In this document: in pieces, positions 47,362-57,474 of the stretch | Layout: each line of letters begins with the position of its first letter | Position numbering within the stretch: the stretch's first letter is position 1 | From: an uncultured Methylibium sp. | Lineage (GTDB): Bacteria; Pseudomonadota; Gammaproteobacteria; Burkholderiales; Burkholderiaceae_C | Direction of reading: 5' to 3' | Length of the DNA: 64,000 bases | NCBI RefSeq assembly: GCF_902826655.1 | Contig: NZ_CADEFR010000019.1 | Location: forward strand, 1-64,000 | Position numbers and translations under genes: made by a program | The notes under the pieces: model-generated | What the model saw: the letters and a program-made list of their open reading frames with translations, nothing else | What the model was told of the DNA's origin: nothing | The model's database searches: none

Positions 47362-47939
47362 CGAGGATGTTGAAGAGCTGCCTGCCGATCGTGGCGCTGG
47401 CGTCGGCGGCTGCCGCGTCCGCTGCGCCGGTCAATTACCGCATCGACCCGGCCCACACCTTCCCGAGCTTCGAGGCGGACCACATGGGCATCTCGGTGTG
47501 GCGTGGCAAGTTCAACCGCAGCAGCGGGCAGGTCGTGCTGGACCGCGACGCCGGCAGCGGCACGGTCACGATCGAGATCGACGCCGCCAGCATCGACTTC
47601 GGCCACGACGCGCTCAACGCCTGGGCGCGCGGCAAGGACTTCCTGGAAGCGAAGAAGTACCCGAAGGCGCGCTACACGGGCCGGCTCGAGACCTTCGTCG
47701 ACGGCCGGCCGACGCAGGCCGTCGGCGAGCTGCGGCTGCACGGCGTGACGCGGCCGGTGACGCTGACGATCGGCCACTTCAAGTGCGTCCCGCACCCGCT
47801 CTCCAAGCGCGAGCTCTGCGGCGCCGACGCGACCGCGACGATCCGGCGCGACGAGTTCCGGCTCGACGCCGGCAAGGACTACGGCTTCCGGATGGACGTC
47901 GACCTGCGCATCCAGGTCGAGGCGGTGGCCGAGCGCTGA
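47358..47939 (+). CDS. YceI-family periplasmic lipocalin-like protein
   Basis: 193 residues with a Sec signal (about 1-22, ending ASAA). The YceI fold is shown by NYRIDPAHTFPSFEADHMG, the RGKFNRSSGQVVLD block, ARGKDFLEAKKYPKARY and LRLHGVTRPVTL. YceI proteins bind polyisoprenoids or amphiphiles in a lipocalin-like barrel. It is co-translated with the diguanylate cyclase (ATGA). Two cysteines (KCVPH, ELCGAD) may pair. Confidence 0.92.
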   Translation: MTRMLKSCLPIVALASAAAASAAPVNYRIDPAHTFPSFEADHMGISVWRGKFNRSSGQVVLDRDAGSGTVTIEIDAASIDFGHDALNAWARGKDFLEAKKYPKARYTGRLETFVDGRPTQAVGELRLHGVTRPVTLTIGHFKCVPHPLSKRELCGADATATIRRDEFRLDAGKDYGFRMDVDLRIQVEAVAER

Positions 47940-47946
47940 GCGCGCC

Positions 47947-49143
47947 TCAGCCGCCGGCCCGCTCGTACAGCGTCACCACGCAGGCGCCGCCCAGGCCCAG
48001 GTTGTGCTGCAGCGCGAGCTGCACGCCGTCGACCTGGCGGCGGTCGGCGCTGCCGCGCAGCTGCCGGGTGAGTTCGTAGCACTGCGCCAGGCCGGTCGCG
48101 CCCAGCGGGTGGCCCTTGGACAGCAGGCCGCCCGAGGGATTGGTGACGACGCGACCGCCGTAGGTGTTGTCGCCGTCCTCGACGAAGCGCTCGGCGCCGC
48201 CCTCCGGGCACAGGCCCAGGGCCTCGTAGGTGATCAGCTCGTTCTGCGCGAAGCAGTCGTGCAGCTCGCAGACGCGGATGTCCCTGGGGTCCACGCCGGC
48301 CTGCGCGTAGACGAGCTGCGCCGCCTCGCGCGTCATGTCGCTGCCGACCAGCTTCATCATCGAGCCGTCGGCGAAGCTGCCGGGCCGGTCGGTCGTCATC
48401 GCCTGCGCGGCGATGCGCACGTCGCGCCGCAGGCCGTGGCGCGCGGCGTAGGACTCGGAGACCAGCAGCGCGGCCGCCGCGCCGCAGGTCGGCGGGCAGG
48501 CCATCAGGCGCGTCATCACGCCGGGCCACAGGGCCTTGGCGTTCATCACGTCGTCCTCGCCGAGCACGTCGCGGAACAGGGCCAGCGGGTTGTTGGCCGC
48601 GTGCCGGCTGGCCTTGGCGCGGATCTTCGCGAAGGTCTCGAGGCGGGTGCCGTACTTCTGCATGTGCTCGCGCCCGGCGCCGCCGAAGTAGCGCAGCGCG
48701 AGTGGAATGGACGCCACCTCGTCGCCGGCGAGCGCCGCGCAGGTCTCGTCGAAGCGGTCGAAGGGCGAGGGCCGGTCCTCGTAGACGTTGCCCAGGGCGC
48801 CGGGGCGCATCTGCTCCATGCCGAGCGCCAGCACGCAGTCGGCGACGCCGCTTTCGATGGCCTGGCGCGCCAGGTAGAGCGCGGTCGACCCGGTCGAGCA
48901 GTTGTTGTTGACGTTGAAGATCGGCACGCCGCTCATGCCGACCTCGTAGAGCGCGCGCTGGCCGCAGGTGGAGTCGCCGTAGACGTAGCCGACGTAGGCC
49001 TGCTCGACCGCGTCGTAGCCGAGCCCGGCGTCGGCCAGCGCGGCCCGCGTGGCGGCGGCGCCCATCACCGGATAGGGATCGCTGGCGCCGGGCTTGGCGA
49101 AGGGGATCATGCCGACGCCGGCGACGAGGACGCGTTCGCTCAT
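47947..49143 (-). CDS. SCP-x/acetyl-CoA acetyltransferase-type thiolase
   Basis: 398 residues. The nucleophile Cys is in NNNCSTGSTALY near 80-91. Further motifs are CELHDCFAQNELI, GGLLSKGHPLGATGL near 345 and a C-terminal HNLGLGGACVV. The arrangement is that of lipid-transfer-protein-like thiolases (SCP-x group), which cleave 3-ketoacyl-CoA including branched or cyclic substrates. It is the last gene of the LIV/acyl-CoA operon. Confidence 0.9.
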   Translation of the reverse strand: MSERVLVAGVGMIPFAKPGASDPYPVMGAAATRAALADAGLGYDAVEQAYVGYVYGDSTCGQRALYEVGMSGVPIFNVNNNCSTGSTALYLARQAIESGVADCVLALGMEQMRPGALGNVYEDRPSPFDRFDETCAALAGDEVASIPLALRYFGGAGREHMQKYGTRLETFAKIRAKASRHAANNPLALFRDVLGEDDVMNAKALWPGVMTRLMACPPTCGAAAALLVSESYAARHGLRRDVRIAAQAMTTDRPGSFADGSMMKLVGSDMTREAAQLVYAQAGVDPRDIRVCELHDCFAQNELITYEALGLCPEGGAERFVEDGDNTYGGRVVTNPSGGLLSKGHPLGATGLAQCYELTRQLRGSADRRQVDGVQLALQHNLGLGGACVVTLYERAGG

Positions 49144-49159
49144 GGTGGATCTCCTGGGA

Positions 49160-49948
49160 TCAGCGGCCTTCGAAGGCCGGCGGGCGCTTGGCGAAGAAGG
49201 CCTCGAGGCCTTCGTGGAAGTCGCGCGTGCGGGTGCCGGCGGCGAAGGCCTCGGCCTCGGCGTCGAGCTGGCCCGCGAAGTCGCGGTCGAGGGACTGGCG
49301 CAGCAGCCGCTTGACGCGGCCGTAGGCGAGCGTCGGCCCGGCGGCCAGGCGCCGGGCCAGGGCCATCGTCTCGGCCTCCAGCGTGGCGGCCGGCACCACG
49401 CGGTTGACGAGACCCAGGCGCAGCGCCTCGGCCGCATCGAGGCTCTCGGACAGCAGCGCGATCTCCATCGCGCGGCGCAGGCCGACGAGACGCGGCAGGG
49501 CCCACGAGCTGGAGCCGTCGCAGCTGGCGCCGACGCGCGTGTAGGCGAGGTTGAAGCTGGCGTTGTCGGCGGCGATGGCGAGGTCGCATCCGAGCGCCAG
49601 GCTCATCGAACCGCCGGCCACGGCGCCCTGCAGGCTGGCGATGACCGGCGCGTCCATCGCGGCCAGCAGCTTGAGCCCGCCGTGCAGGCCTTCGATCAGC
49701 TGCGGCGCGACCAGCGCGGCGTTGCCCCGCATCGCCGCCAGGTCGCCGCCGACGCCGAAGCTGCGGCCCGCGCCGCAGACCACGACGGCGCGCACCGAGG
49801 CGTCGGTCGCCAGTGCCATGCAGCCGGTGTGGAAGGCTTCGGCGGCGTGGGCATCGAGCGCGTTGAAGGCCGCGGGGCGGTTGAACTGCAGCACGGCGAC
49901 GGCGCCGTCGCGCGTGATCTGCACGGGGGCGGGTGCGGGGGCGGTCAT
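49160..49948 (-). CDS. Enoyl-CoA hydratase/isomerase
   Basis: 262 residues. The crotonase oxyanion-hole motifs are FGVGGDLAAM near 65 and GAVAGGSMSLALGCDLAIAA near 105. The active-site strand is RVGASCDGSSSWALPRLVG, where an Asp replaces the second hydratase Glu, as in PaaG-like isomerases. It may isomerise or hydrate an unusual enoyl-CoA. It lies 16 bases upstream of the thiolase and 20 after the TetR gene. Confidence 0.9.
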   Translation of the reverse strand: MTAPAPAPVQITRDGAVAVLQFNRPAAFNALDAHAAEAFHTGCMALATDASVRAVVVCGAGRSFGVGGDLAAMRGNAALVAPQLIEGLHGGLKLLAAMDAPVIASLQGAVAGGSMSLALGCDLAIAADNASFNLAYTRVGASCDGSSSWALPRLVGLRRAMEIALLSESLDAAEALRLGLVNRVVPAATLEAETMALARRLAAGPTLAYGRVKRLLRQSLDRDFAGQLDAEAEAFAAGTRTRDFHEGLEAFFAKRPPAFEGR

Positions 49949-49968
49949 GGTCAGGGTCTCCGTGCGGG

Positions 49969-50673
49969 TCAGGCGGTGCGGCGCCGCGGTGCGCGCCGGG
50001 GGGCCGGCAGTGGGCGCGGCGCGGGCTCTGGCACGGCCACCGACTCGCGGCTCAGGCCCCGCATCAGCACGCCGATGCAGTGGTCGGCGATCTCGGTCGG
50101 GTCCAGGCCGCCGTCGGGCCGGTACCAGCGGCCGATCCAGCTCAGCGCGCCGGCCAGCGTGAACGCGGCGAGCCGCGGGTCGCAGGGCACGATCGAGCCT
50201 TCGGCGATGCCCTGGCGGATCAGTTCGCGGAACTCCATGTCCAGCCCGGCCTTCATGCGGCGCACCTTCTGGCGCGCGTCCGCCGGCAGCGACTCCTCGC
50301 CGACCCGGATGATCAGCATGCCGAAGTCCTGGGTCACGATGTCGACGTAGGCGCGCATCGCGGCATCGAGCTTGTCGATGGCGCGGCCGCCGCGGGCGTC
50401 GACCTCGCGGATCGCGCGCTGCAGCATCTCGAGCCCGGCGCGCACGCACTCGAGCAGGATCGCGTCCTTGCTGTCGACGTAGTAGTAGACGGTGGGCTTG
50501 CTGACGCCCAGGCGCTCGGCCACCTCGTCCAGCGTGCTGGCGGCATAGCCCTTCTCGTTGAAGAGCTGGGCGGCGGTGCGCAGCACCGCCTCGCGCTTGA
50601 GCGCGCGTTGCTGGGCGCGACCGCGCACGGGACCCCAGGGCGACGCGATGGGCGCGGCCTTGGTCTCAGGCAT
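49969..50673 (-). CDS. TetR-family regulator
   Basis: 234 residues. The DNA-binding domain (about 28-75) has AQLFNEKGYAASTLDEVAERLGVSKPTVYYY (key helix LDEVAERLGVSKPTVY). The C-terminal ligand domain resembles acyl-CoA-responsive TetR proteins. The last 20 residues are Pro/Arg-rich. It overlaps the acyl-CoA ligase stop by 8 bases and is inside the operon, which suggests feedback control by a pathway acyl-CoA. A candidate operator lies upstream of the operon at 57366-57398. Confidence 0.9.
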   Translation of the reverse strand: MPETKAAPIASPWGPVRGRAQQRALKREAVLRTAAQLFNEKGYAASTLDEVAERLGVSKPTVYYYVDSKDAILLECVRAGLEMLQRAIREVDARGGRAIDKLDAAMRAYVDIVTQDFGMLIIRVGEESLPADARQKVRRMKAGLDMEFRELIRQGIAEGSIVPCDPRLAAFTLAGALSWIGRWYRPDGGLDPTEIADHCIGVLMRGLSRESVAVPEPAPRPLPAPRRAPRRRTA

Positions 50674-52473
50674 ACAAGGCCTCGATCTCGCTGGCGTAGG
50701 ACTTGTAGACGCTGGCGCGCCGCACCTTCATCGTCGCGGTGACCTCGCCGTCGTCGTGGTCCAGCTCCTTGGTCAACAGGTGGAACCTGCGGATCTGCGC
50801 CACCGGCGCCAGCTTCGCGTTGCCGGCGTCGACCTCGCCCTGCACCAGCGTGCGCACCTCGGGGTGCTCGGCCAGCGAGCGGAAGTGCGTGAACACCACG
50901 CCCTGCATCCGGGCCCACTGCGACACCGTCTCGAAGTCGATCTGCACCAGCGCGCCGACGAAGCGCCGCGCGTCGGCGACGATCACGCACTCCTTGATGT
51001 AGGGGCTGGCCTTCATGGCGTTCTCGACCTCGGACGGCGTCAGGTTCTTGCCGCCGGCGGTGATCATGATGTCCTTCAGGCGGTCGACGATGCGCAGCGA
51101 GCCCCGCACCTCCTGCACCACGTCGCCGGTGTGCAGCCAGCCGTCGACGATGGCGCCGGCGGTCGCCTCCGGGCTCTTGTAGTAGCCCTGGAAGACCACC
51201 GGCCCGCGCACCTGCAGCTCGCCGACGTCCGACAGGCGATGCTCGACGCCGAGCGTCGGCGTGCCCACCGTGGCCGGCACGATCGCGGCGGGGTCCTGGC
51301 CCAGCACCATGCCGCTGGTCTCGGTCATGCCGTAGACCTCGACCAGCGGCACGCCCAGCACGCGGAAGTACTGGACGATGGCCTCCGAGATCGGCGCCGC
51401 GCCGGTCAGCGCGACGCGCGCGCGGCGCAGGCCGATGAAGTTCTGCAGCGCGCGCAGCACCAGCAGGTACCAGAAGCCGAACACCAGCTTCTCCTGGAGG
51501 CTGCGCTGGGGCGCGGCCTTGAAGGCGAAGGGCGTGCAGGCGGCGAGCGCGCGCGCATAGAGCCAGCGGCGCAGGTGTCCGGTCTCGGTCATCTTGATGC
51601 TGATGGCCGAGTGCAGCTTCTCCCAGATGCGCGGCACGCCGAGGAACATCGTCGGCGCGACCTCGCGCAGGTCCTCCTGCACGGTGCGGATCGATTCGCC
51701 GAAGTCGACGCGCGAGCCGAGGTAGAGCGGCACGAAGACCGTCAGCATCTGCTCGGCGACGTGGCACAGCGGCAGGTAGGACAAGTGGCTGGTGTCGGGC
51801 CGCAGGCCCAGGCGGTCGACCACGCCCGGCGCCATCGCGGCGACGTTGCCGTAGCTGATCATCGCGCCCTTGGGCTTGCCGGTGGACCCCGAGGTGTAGA
51901 TGATCAGCGCGGTGTCCTGCAGCGTCTGGCGGGCGAGCACGGCGTCGATGAAGCCCGCGCCCGCCGGCTCGGCCTGCGCGCCCAGCGCTTCCAGTTCCTC
52001 GAAGCCGATCACCAGGTCCGGTGCGAGCGCGCGGGTGTCCGCGAGGCCTTTCCTCTCCATCACGACGATCTTCTTCAGCCGCGGCAACTGGGCGCGGGCC
52101 TCGAGGATCTTGTCGCTCTGCTCCTGGTCCTCGCAGACGACGATCTCGGCGTCGGCGTGCGCCAGCACGTAGGCCACCTCGGGCGTCGGGCTGGTCGGGT
52201 AGACGCCGACCGTGACCGCGCCGACGAGTCCCGCGCCGAGTTGCGACAGCACCCACTCGATGCGGTTCTCGGACAGCACGCCGACATGGGCGCCGTCGCC
52301 CAGGCCGAGTGCGCGCAGGCCCAGGCCGACGTGCATCGCGCGCCGGTGGTAGTCGGCCCAGACTATCGGCTGCCAGATGCCGTACTCCTTCTGGCGCAGC
52401 GCCAGGCCCTGCGGGCGCGCCTGAGCGTGCGCGCGCAGCGCCTGCGGCAGCGTCAGGTGGGTGGGCAGGCCGT

Positions 52474-52477
<4 letters not shown>
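50666..52477 (-). CDS. Long-chain acyl-CoA ligase (FadD/FACL-like)
   Basis: 603 residues. ANL motifs are LIIYTSGSTGKPKGAM near 186, TGAAPISEAIVQYF near 355, VYGMTETSG near 378, GWLHTGDVV near 445 and DRLKDIMITAGGKNLTP near 465. The large-form (AMP-dependent synthetase, FAA1-like) layout fits long-chain or bulky acids. It lies between the ABC transporter and beta-oxidation genes, overlapping livF by 4 bases, and so likely activates the imported acid with CoA. Confidence 0.92.
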
Positions 52478-53280
<803 letters not shown>

Positions 53281-53308
53281 GCTGCTGCTCCGTCGGCCAG
53301 GGGTGTCA

Positions 53309-54508
53309 TCACTTGTTGAGGTCGATCCAGTCCGACGCCGGCAGCATCTTCTGGGCCTTGAAGTCGGCCTTGTAGATGCGCCCGATCGGGATGGAGTTGC
53401 CCTTGATCGACAGCGGCACGCCGATGATCCCGCCGGTGTCGAAGTTGCGGATCGAGCTGAGGGCGATCTTCATGTTCTTGCCGTTGAGCTCGTTGCCGGC
53501 GTCGAGCGTGCGGCGCGCGGCCTCGGTCAGCAGCATCGCGGCCAGGAAGCCCTGCATGTAGCCGGTCTGCTGGTAGTCGGGGCGCATCTTGCGGATGCGC
53601 TCGAGCATCGGCGACTTGCCCTCGGTGTCGTAGTAGTAGCGGTAGGGCATCACGCCCATGAAGCCGTCGGCCGCCGGACCCATCTTCATGACGGTGGTGT
53701 TGTCCATCGTCCAGAAGGTGCCCATGAACTGCGACTTCAGGCCGAGCGACTTGGCCTGGTTGATGAACTCGGGGATCGGCGCCGACACGTAGCCGTGGAA
53801 GATGGTGAAGTCCGGGTCGGCGCGACGCAGCTTGACGATCTCGGCCGACACGTCGACGCTGCCCGGCGCGGTGACGATCTCGGTGGCGAGCTCGAGCTTC
53901 AGCGCCTTGATCGCGGTGCGCGCGGCGTCGACCGGGTCGCGGCCGAACTCGGTGTCGGAATAGACCAGCGCGACCTTGGCGCCCGGCTTGGTCTGGGCGA
54001 TGTAGCGCAGCAGGATCGCGACCATCTCGCTGTAGTCGGGGCCGACCATGAACTGCAGCGGGTACTTGTCGGCGTTGCTGATCTCCTTGGCGAAGGAGGC
54101 GCCGGTCATCAGGATGCCCTGGTTGCGCTCGAGCTCGGGGTTGACCGTCTTCACGAAGCCGGTGGAGTCGGCGTAGTAGAGGTTGACCTTGTTGGCGCTG
54201 GTGATGCGCTTGAAGACGGCCATCGACTGGTCGACCTTGTAGCCGGTGTCCTCGACCACGTACTTGACCTTGCGGCCCTTGACGCCGCCGCCCTCGTGCA
54301 GGATGGTCAGGTAGTCCTTGATGCCGGCGTCGATCGCGATGCCGGCGAAGGAGAACACGCCGGTCAGCGGCATCGAGGCGCCGAAGACGATGTCCTCGGC
54401 CGGCGCGGCGGCCTTGGCCGCGGCCTTCTGCGCCAGGGCCGCCGGTGCCCAGGTCGATGCGGCCGTCGCCAGGCCCAGGGCCATCAGCTCACGCTTGTTG
54501 ATCGTCAT
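53309..54508 (-). CDS. LIV-type ABC substrate-binding protein
   Basis: 399 residues. A Sec signal (about 1-26) ends near ALAQ, followed by a Lys/Ala linker. The mature domain begins IVFGASMPLTGVFSFAG, typical of type I periplasmic binding proteins (Leu/Ile/Val-BP, amide/aromatic binders). ATG 54508 fits the signal; a longer ORF start does not. Located between livM and livF. Ligand unknown; neighbours point to a carboxylic acid or its amide rather than an amino acid. Confidence 0.9.
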   Translation of the reverse strand: MTINKRELMALGLATAASTWAPAALAQKAAAKAAAPAEDIVFGASMPLTGVFSFAGIAIDAGIKDYLTILHEGGGVKGRKVKYVVEDTGYKVDQSMAVFKRITSANKVNLYYADSTGFVKTVNPELERNQGILMTGASFAKEISNADKYPLQFMVGPDYSEMVAILLRYIAQTKPGAKVALVYSDTEFGRDPVDAARTAIKALKLELATEIVTAPGSVDVSAEIVKLRRADPDFTIFHGYVSAPIPEFINQAKSLGLKSQFMGTFWTMDNTTVMKMGPAADGFMGVMPYRYYYDTEGKSPMLERIRKMRPDYQQTGYMQGFLAAMLLTEAARRTLDAGNELNGKNMKIALSSIRNFDTGGIIGVPLSIKGNSIPIGRIYKADFKAQKMLPASDWIDLNK

Positions 54509-54540
54509 GTTGTCTCCTTGATGGTGAGGATGCGACCCGG

Positions 54541-55581
54541 TCAGGTACGGAAGGGCCAGAGATGGAACGTCCGCCGGGTGCGGCGCCACATCTCCGCGAG
54601 CCCGAGCGGCTCGAAGATCAGGAACAGGACGATGAGCGCACCGAAGACGATGGTGCGCACCGGCGACAGGATCAGCGTCGCGTTGCCCGACAGCGGCAGC
54701 GCGCTGACGACGAGCTTCAGCAGCTCGGGCACCAGCGTCATGAAGACCGCGCCGAGCACGCTGCCCAGCACCGTGCCCATGCCGCCGACGATCACCGCCG
54801 CCAGGAAGAAGATGCTCATCAGCAGCGGGAAGCTCTCGGGCGTCACCGCGCGGAAGAAGTAGGCGAACAGCCCGCCCGCGACGCCGGCGTAGAAGGACGA
54901 GATCGCGAACGACAGCAGCTTGTAGCGCAGCAGCGGGATGCCCAGCACCTCGGCCGAGATGTCGCGGTCGCGGATCGCGATGAAGGCGCGGCCGATGCGG
55001 GTGCGGAAGAGATTGGCCGCGCCCAGCAGCAGCAGGCCGGTGATCGGCACGATCACCCAGTAGAGCTTGAACGAGGTGTCGAGCTGCCGGCCGAAGATCG
55101 TCGCCGGCGGCACCGACAGGCCGGCCGTGCCGCCGGTGAGCTGGCTGAAGTGCGAGAAGACGAAGTGCGCGATGACGCCGGCCGCGATGGTCGCGATCGC
55201 CAGGTACAGGCCCTTGACGCGCAGCGAGGGCAGGCCGACCAGCACGCCGGCGAGCATCGCGACGACGCCGCCGCCCAGCAGGTTGAGCAGCATCGGCGTG
55301 CCGTAGCGCAGCTGCAGGATCGCCACCGTGTAGGCGCCCAGGCCCATGAAGGCCGCCTGGCCCAGGCTCACCAGGCCGGTGTAGCCGGTCAGGATGTTGA
55401 GGCCCATCGTGCTGGCGATGTTGATCGCGACCAGGCAGGCGAGGTAGAGCCAGTACTCGTTGGCGACGAAGGGGAAGAGCAGCAGCAGGCCGCCGCCGGC
55501 CAGCGCCCAGCGCTGTTGCGTGACGCTGTCGAACAGCGCCGCGTCGGCGGCGTAGCTCTGCTTGGCGGAACCGATCCTCAT
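54541..55581 (-). CDS. livM: LIV-type ABC permease (LivM-like)
   Basis: 346 residues with about nine hydrophobic helices after a 25-residue cytosolic start. The region GLNILTGYTGLVSLGQAAFMG near 65-85 (key TGYTGLVSLGQ) and FIAIRDRDISAEVLGI near 215 are LivM hallmarks. It pairs with LivH to form the membrane channel. It starts 7 bases after the livH stop. Confidence 0.93.
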   Translation of the reverse strand: MRIGSAKQSYAADAALFDSVTQQRWALAGGGLLLLFPFVANEYWLYLACLVAINIASTMGLNILTGYTGLVSLGQAAFMGLGAYTVAILQLRYGTPMLLNLLGGGVVAMLAGVLVGLPSLRVKGLYLAIATIAAGVIAHFVFSHFSQLTGGTAGLSVPPATIFGRQLDTSFKLYWVIVPITGLLLLGAANLFRTRIGRAFIAIRDRDISAEVLGIPLLRYKLLSFAISSFYAGVAGGLFAYFFRAVTPESFPLLMSIFFLAAVIVGGMGTVLGSVLGAVFMTLVPELLKLVVSALPLSGNATLILSPVRTIVFGALIVLFLIFEPLGLAEMWRRTRRTFHLWPFRT

Positions 55582-55588
55582 GGCGTGC

Positions 55589-56467
55589 TCACAGCCTTTC
55601 GATCTCGTGGGTGCCGAACAGGCCGTAGGGACGGACCATCAGGATCAGCACCAGCAGCGAGAAGGTGGCGAGCAGCTTGTACTCGCCGCCGATGTAGAAG
55701 CCGGCCAGCGCCTCGACCACGCCGACGATCACGCCGCCCACCAGGGCGCCGGCCACGCTGTCGAGGCCGCCGAAGATCACCACCACCAGCACCGACAGGC
55801 CGAACACGCCCATCACCGACGACAGCCCGCCGATCGATCCGACGACGATGCCGGCCACGCCGGCGATGGCGGCCGCGGCCATCCAGGTCATGGAGAACAC
55901 CCGCGGCACGTTGATGCCGACCGAGTAGGCGGCGGCCTGGTCGGCCGCCGTGGCGCGCAGCGCGACGCCGCCGCGCCAGTAGCGAAACAGCAGCAGCACG
56001 GCGGTGATCAGCAGCACTGCGATCCAGAAGCCGTAGAAGATCTTCGGCGACACGAAGGCCTGGCCGATGACGATGTGCTTGGCGGGCAGGAACTCGGGCA
56101 GGCGTTGCTGGTCGGCGCTCCAGACCAGTTCGACCAGGCCGACCAGCATCGAGGCCAGGCCGACCGTCACCATGAAGGACGAGATCGGCGACTCGCCCAG
56201 CATGGGCCGGATCAGCGTGCGCTCGACGACCGCGCCGAACGCGGCCGACACCAGCAGCGCACCGGGGATGGCCAGCCAGATCGGCAGCGCGAAGCCGGCC
56301 GCGAAACTGAAGAAGACGTAGGCGCCCAGCATCAGCATCTCGCCGATCGCGATGTTGACGACGCGCGTGGCCTTGTAGATCAGCACGAAGGCCAGGCCGG
56401 TCAGAGCGTACAGGCCGCCGGTGCCGACACCGGCCAGCGTGATCTCGAAGAGCAGCCACCAATCCAT
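55589..56467 (-). CDS. livH: LIV-type ABC permease (LivH-like)
   Basis: 292 residues with about eight helices. GLYALTGLAFVLIYKATRVVNIAIGEMLMLGAY (key YKATRVVNIAIGE) near 15-45 and VGIVVGSIGGLSSVMG define LivH. ATG 56467 opens directly at the first helix; the longer ORF has no matching sequence. It starts 1 base after the livG stop. Confidence 0.93.
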   Translation of the reverse strand: MDWWLLFEITLAGVGTGGLYALTGLAFVLIYKATRVVNIAIGEMLMLGAYVFFSFAAGFALPIWLAIPGALLVSAAFGAVVERTLIRPMLGESPISSFMVTVGLASMLVGLVELVWSADQQRLPEFLPAKHIVIGQAFVSPKIFYGFWIAVLLITAVLLLFRYWRGGVALRATAADQAAAYSVGINVPRVFSMTWMAAAAIAGVAGIVVGSIGGLSSVMGVFGLSVLVVVIFGGLDSVAGALVGGVIVGVVEALAGFYIGGEYKLLATFSLLVLILMVRPYGLFGTHEIERL

Positions 56468-56468
56468 G

Positions 56469-57320
56469 TCAGGCGGCTTTCCTGGCTGCAGCGCCGGCTT
56501 GCGCTGCCCGCTGGAAGCGCTCGCGCAGCGCCTCGACATTGCCGGACCCGAGGTAGGCCTTGACGACCTCCGGATTGCCCTGCACCTCGCCCGGCAGGCC
56601 GCTGGCGATGACCTGACCGAAGTTCAGCACCACGACGTGGTCCGACAGGTCCATGACCATCCCCATGTCGTGCTCGACCATCAGCACGGTGACGCCCCAC
56701 TCGCGCCGCACCTCGAGGATGAAGCGCGCCATGTCCTCGGTCTCTTCGCGGTTCATGCCCGCGACCGGCTCGTCCAGCAGCAACAGCTTGGGCCGCATCG
56801 CGAGCGCGCGCGCCAGCTCGACGCGCTTCTGCAGGCCGTAGGACAGCGCACCGACCGGCGCCTTGCGGATGTGGTCGATCTCGAGGAAGTCGATGATGCG
56901 TTCCTCGATCTCGCGGCGCAGGTCTTCCTCCTCGCGCCGCGCCCCGGGCGTGTAGAACAGCGCCTGCAGCGCGTTCGTGCGCAGGTGGCAGTGGCGGCCG
57001 AGCTTGATGTTGTCCAGCACCGTCATGCCGCGGAACAGCGCGATGTTCTGGAAGCTGCGCGCCAGGCCCAGCGCGGCGCGCTTCGGCGGCGGCAGGCCGG
57101 CGAGGTCGTGGCCGTCGAAGACCATGGTCCCGGCGGCCGGGCGGTAGAAGCCCGACAGCGTGTTGAACACCGAGGTCTTGCCCGCGCCATTGGGTCCGAT
57201 GACCGAGGTGATCGAGCCCGGCTCGACGCAAAAGCTCACGCCGTTCAGGGCCTTCACGCCGCCGAAGGCGAGCGACAGGCCATCGACCTTCAGCAGGCTG
57301 GGCGAAGCGGGAGCGGGCAC
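56469..57320 (-). CDS. livG: LIV-type ABC transporter ATPase (LivG-like)
   Basis: 283 residues. Walker A IGPNGAGKTS near 42, signature LSYGLQKRVELARAL near 158 (LSYG instead of LSGG, usual for LivG), Walker B LLLLDEPVAGM and LMVEHDM are present. First gene of the nine-gene operon; AGGAGA precedes the ATG. The 154-base gap to lolC holds the candidate operator. Confidence 0.92.
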   Translation of the reverse strand: MPAPASPSLLKVDGLSLAFGGVKALNGVSFCVEPGSITSVIGPNGAGKTSVFNTLSGFYRPAAGTMVFDGHDLAGLPPPKRAALGLARSFQNIALFRGMTVLDNIKLGRHCHLRTNALQALFYTPGARREEEDLRREIEERIIDFLEIDHIRKAPVGALSYGLQKRVELARALAMRPKLLLLDEPVAGMNREETEDMARFILEVRREWGVTVLMVEHDMGMVMDLSDHVVVLNFGQVIASGLPGEVQGNPEVVKAYLGSGNVEALRERFQRAAQAGAAARKAA

Positions 57321-57365
57321 CTGGTCTCCTGGAGCCGCCGCGCGACGGCAGGACTCGTTTGATTT

Positions 57366-57398
57366 CTACTCTTCGGTAGGAGATCGATTCTTGAGTAG
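57366..57398 (-). promoter_or_regulatory. Candidate TetR operator upstream of the LIV/acyl-CoA operon
   Basis: In the only AT-rich part of the gap, CTAC-N6-GTAG (57366-57379) is a dyad and CTACTC (57366-57371) faces GAGTAG (57393-57398). Two overlapping inverted repeats 46-78 bases before livG are what a TetR operator could look like. The operon encodes a TetR protein. No binding data. Confidence 0.4.
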
Positions 57399-57460
57399 CT
57401 TCGAGTCCGGCGCAAGCGCCGCGAGCCGGGGACAAACCCGGGGCCGCGCGGTCGCTCAGT

Positions 57461-57466
57461 TAGCAT
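57461..57466 (+). promoter_or_regulatory. Candidate -10 element of lolC, near-leaderless
   Basis: TAGCAT ends 8 bases before ATG 57475, with CGCCGCCC between and no Shine-Dalgarno. Confidence 0.4.
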
Positions 57467-57474
57467 CGCCGCCC

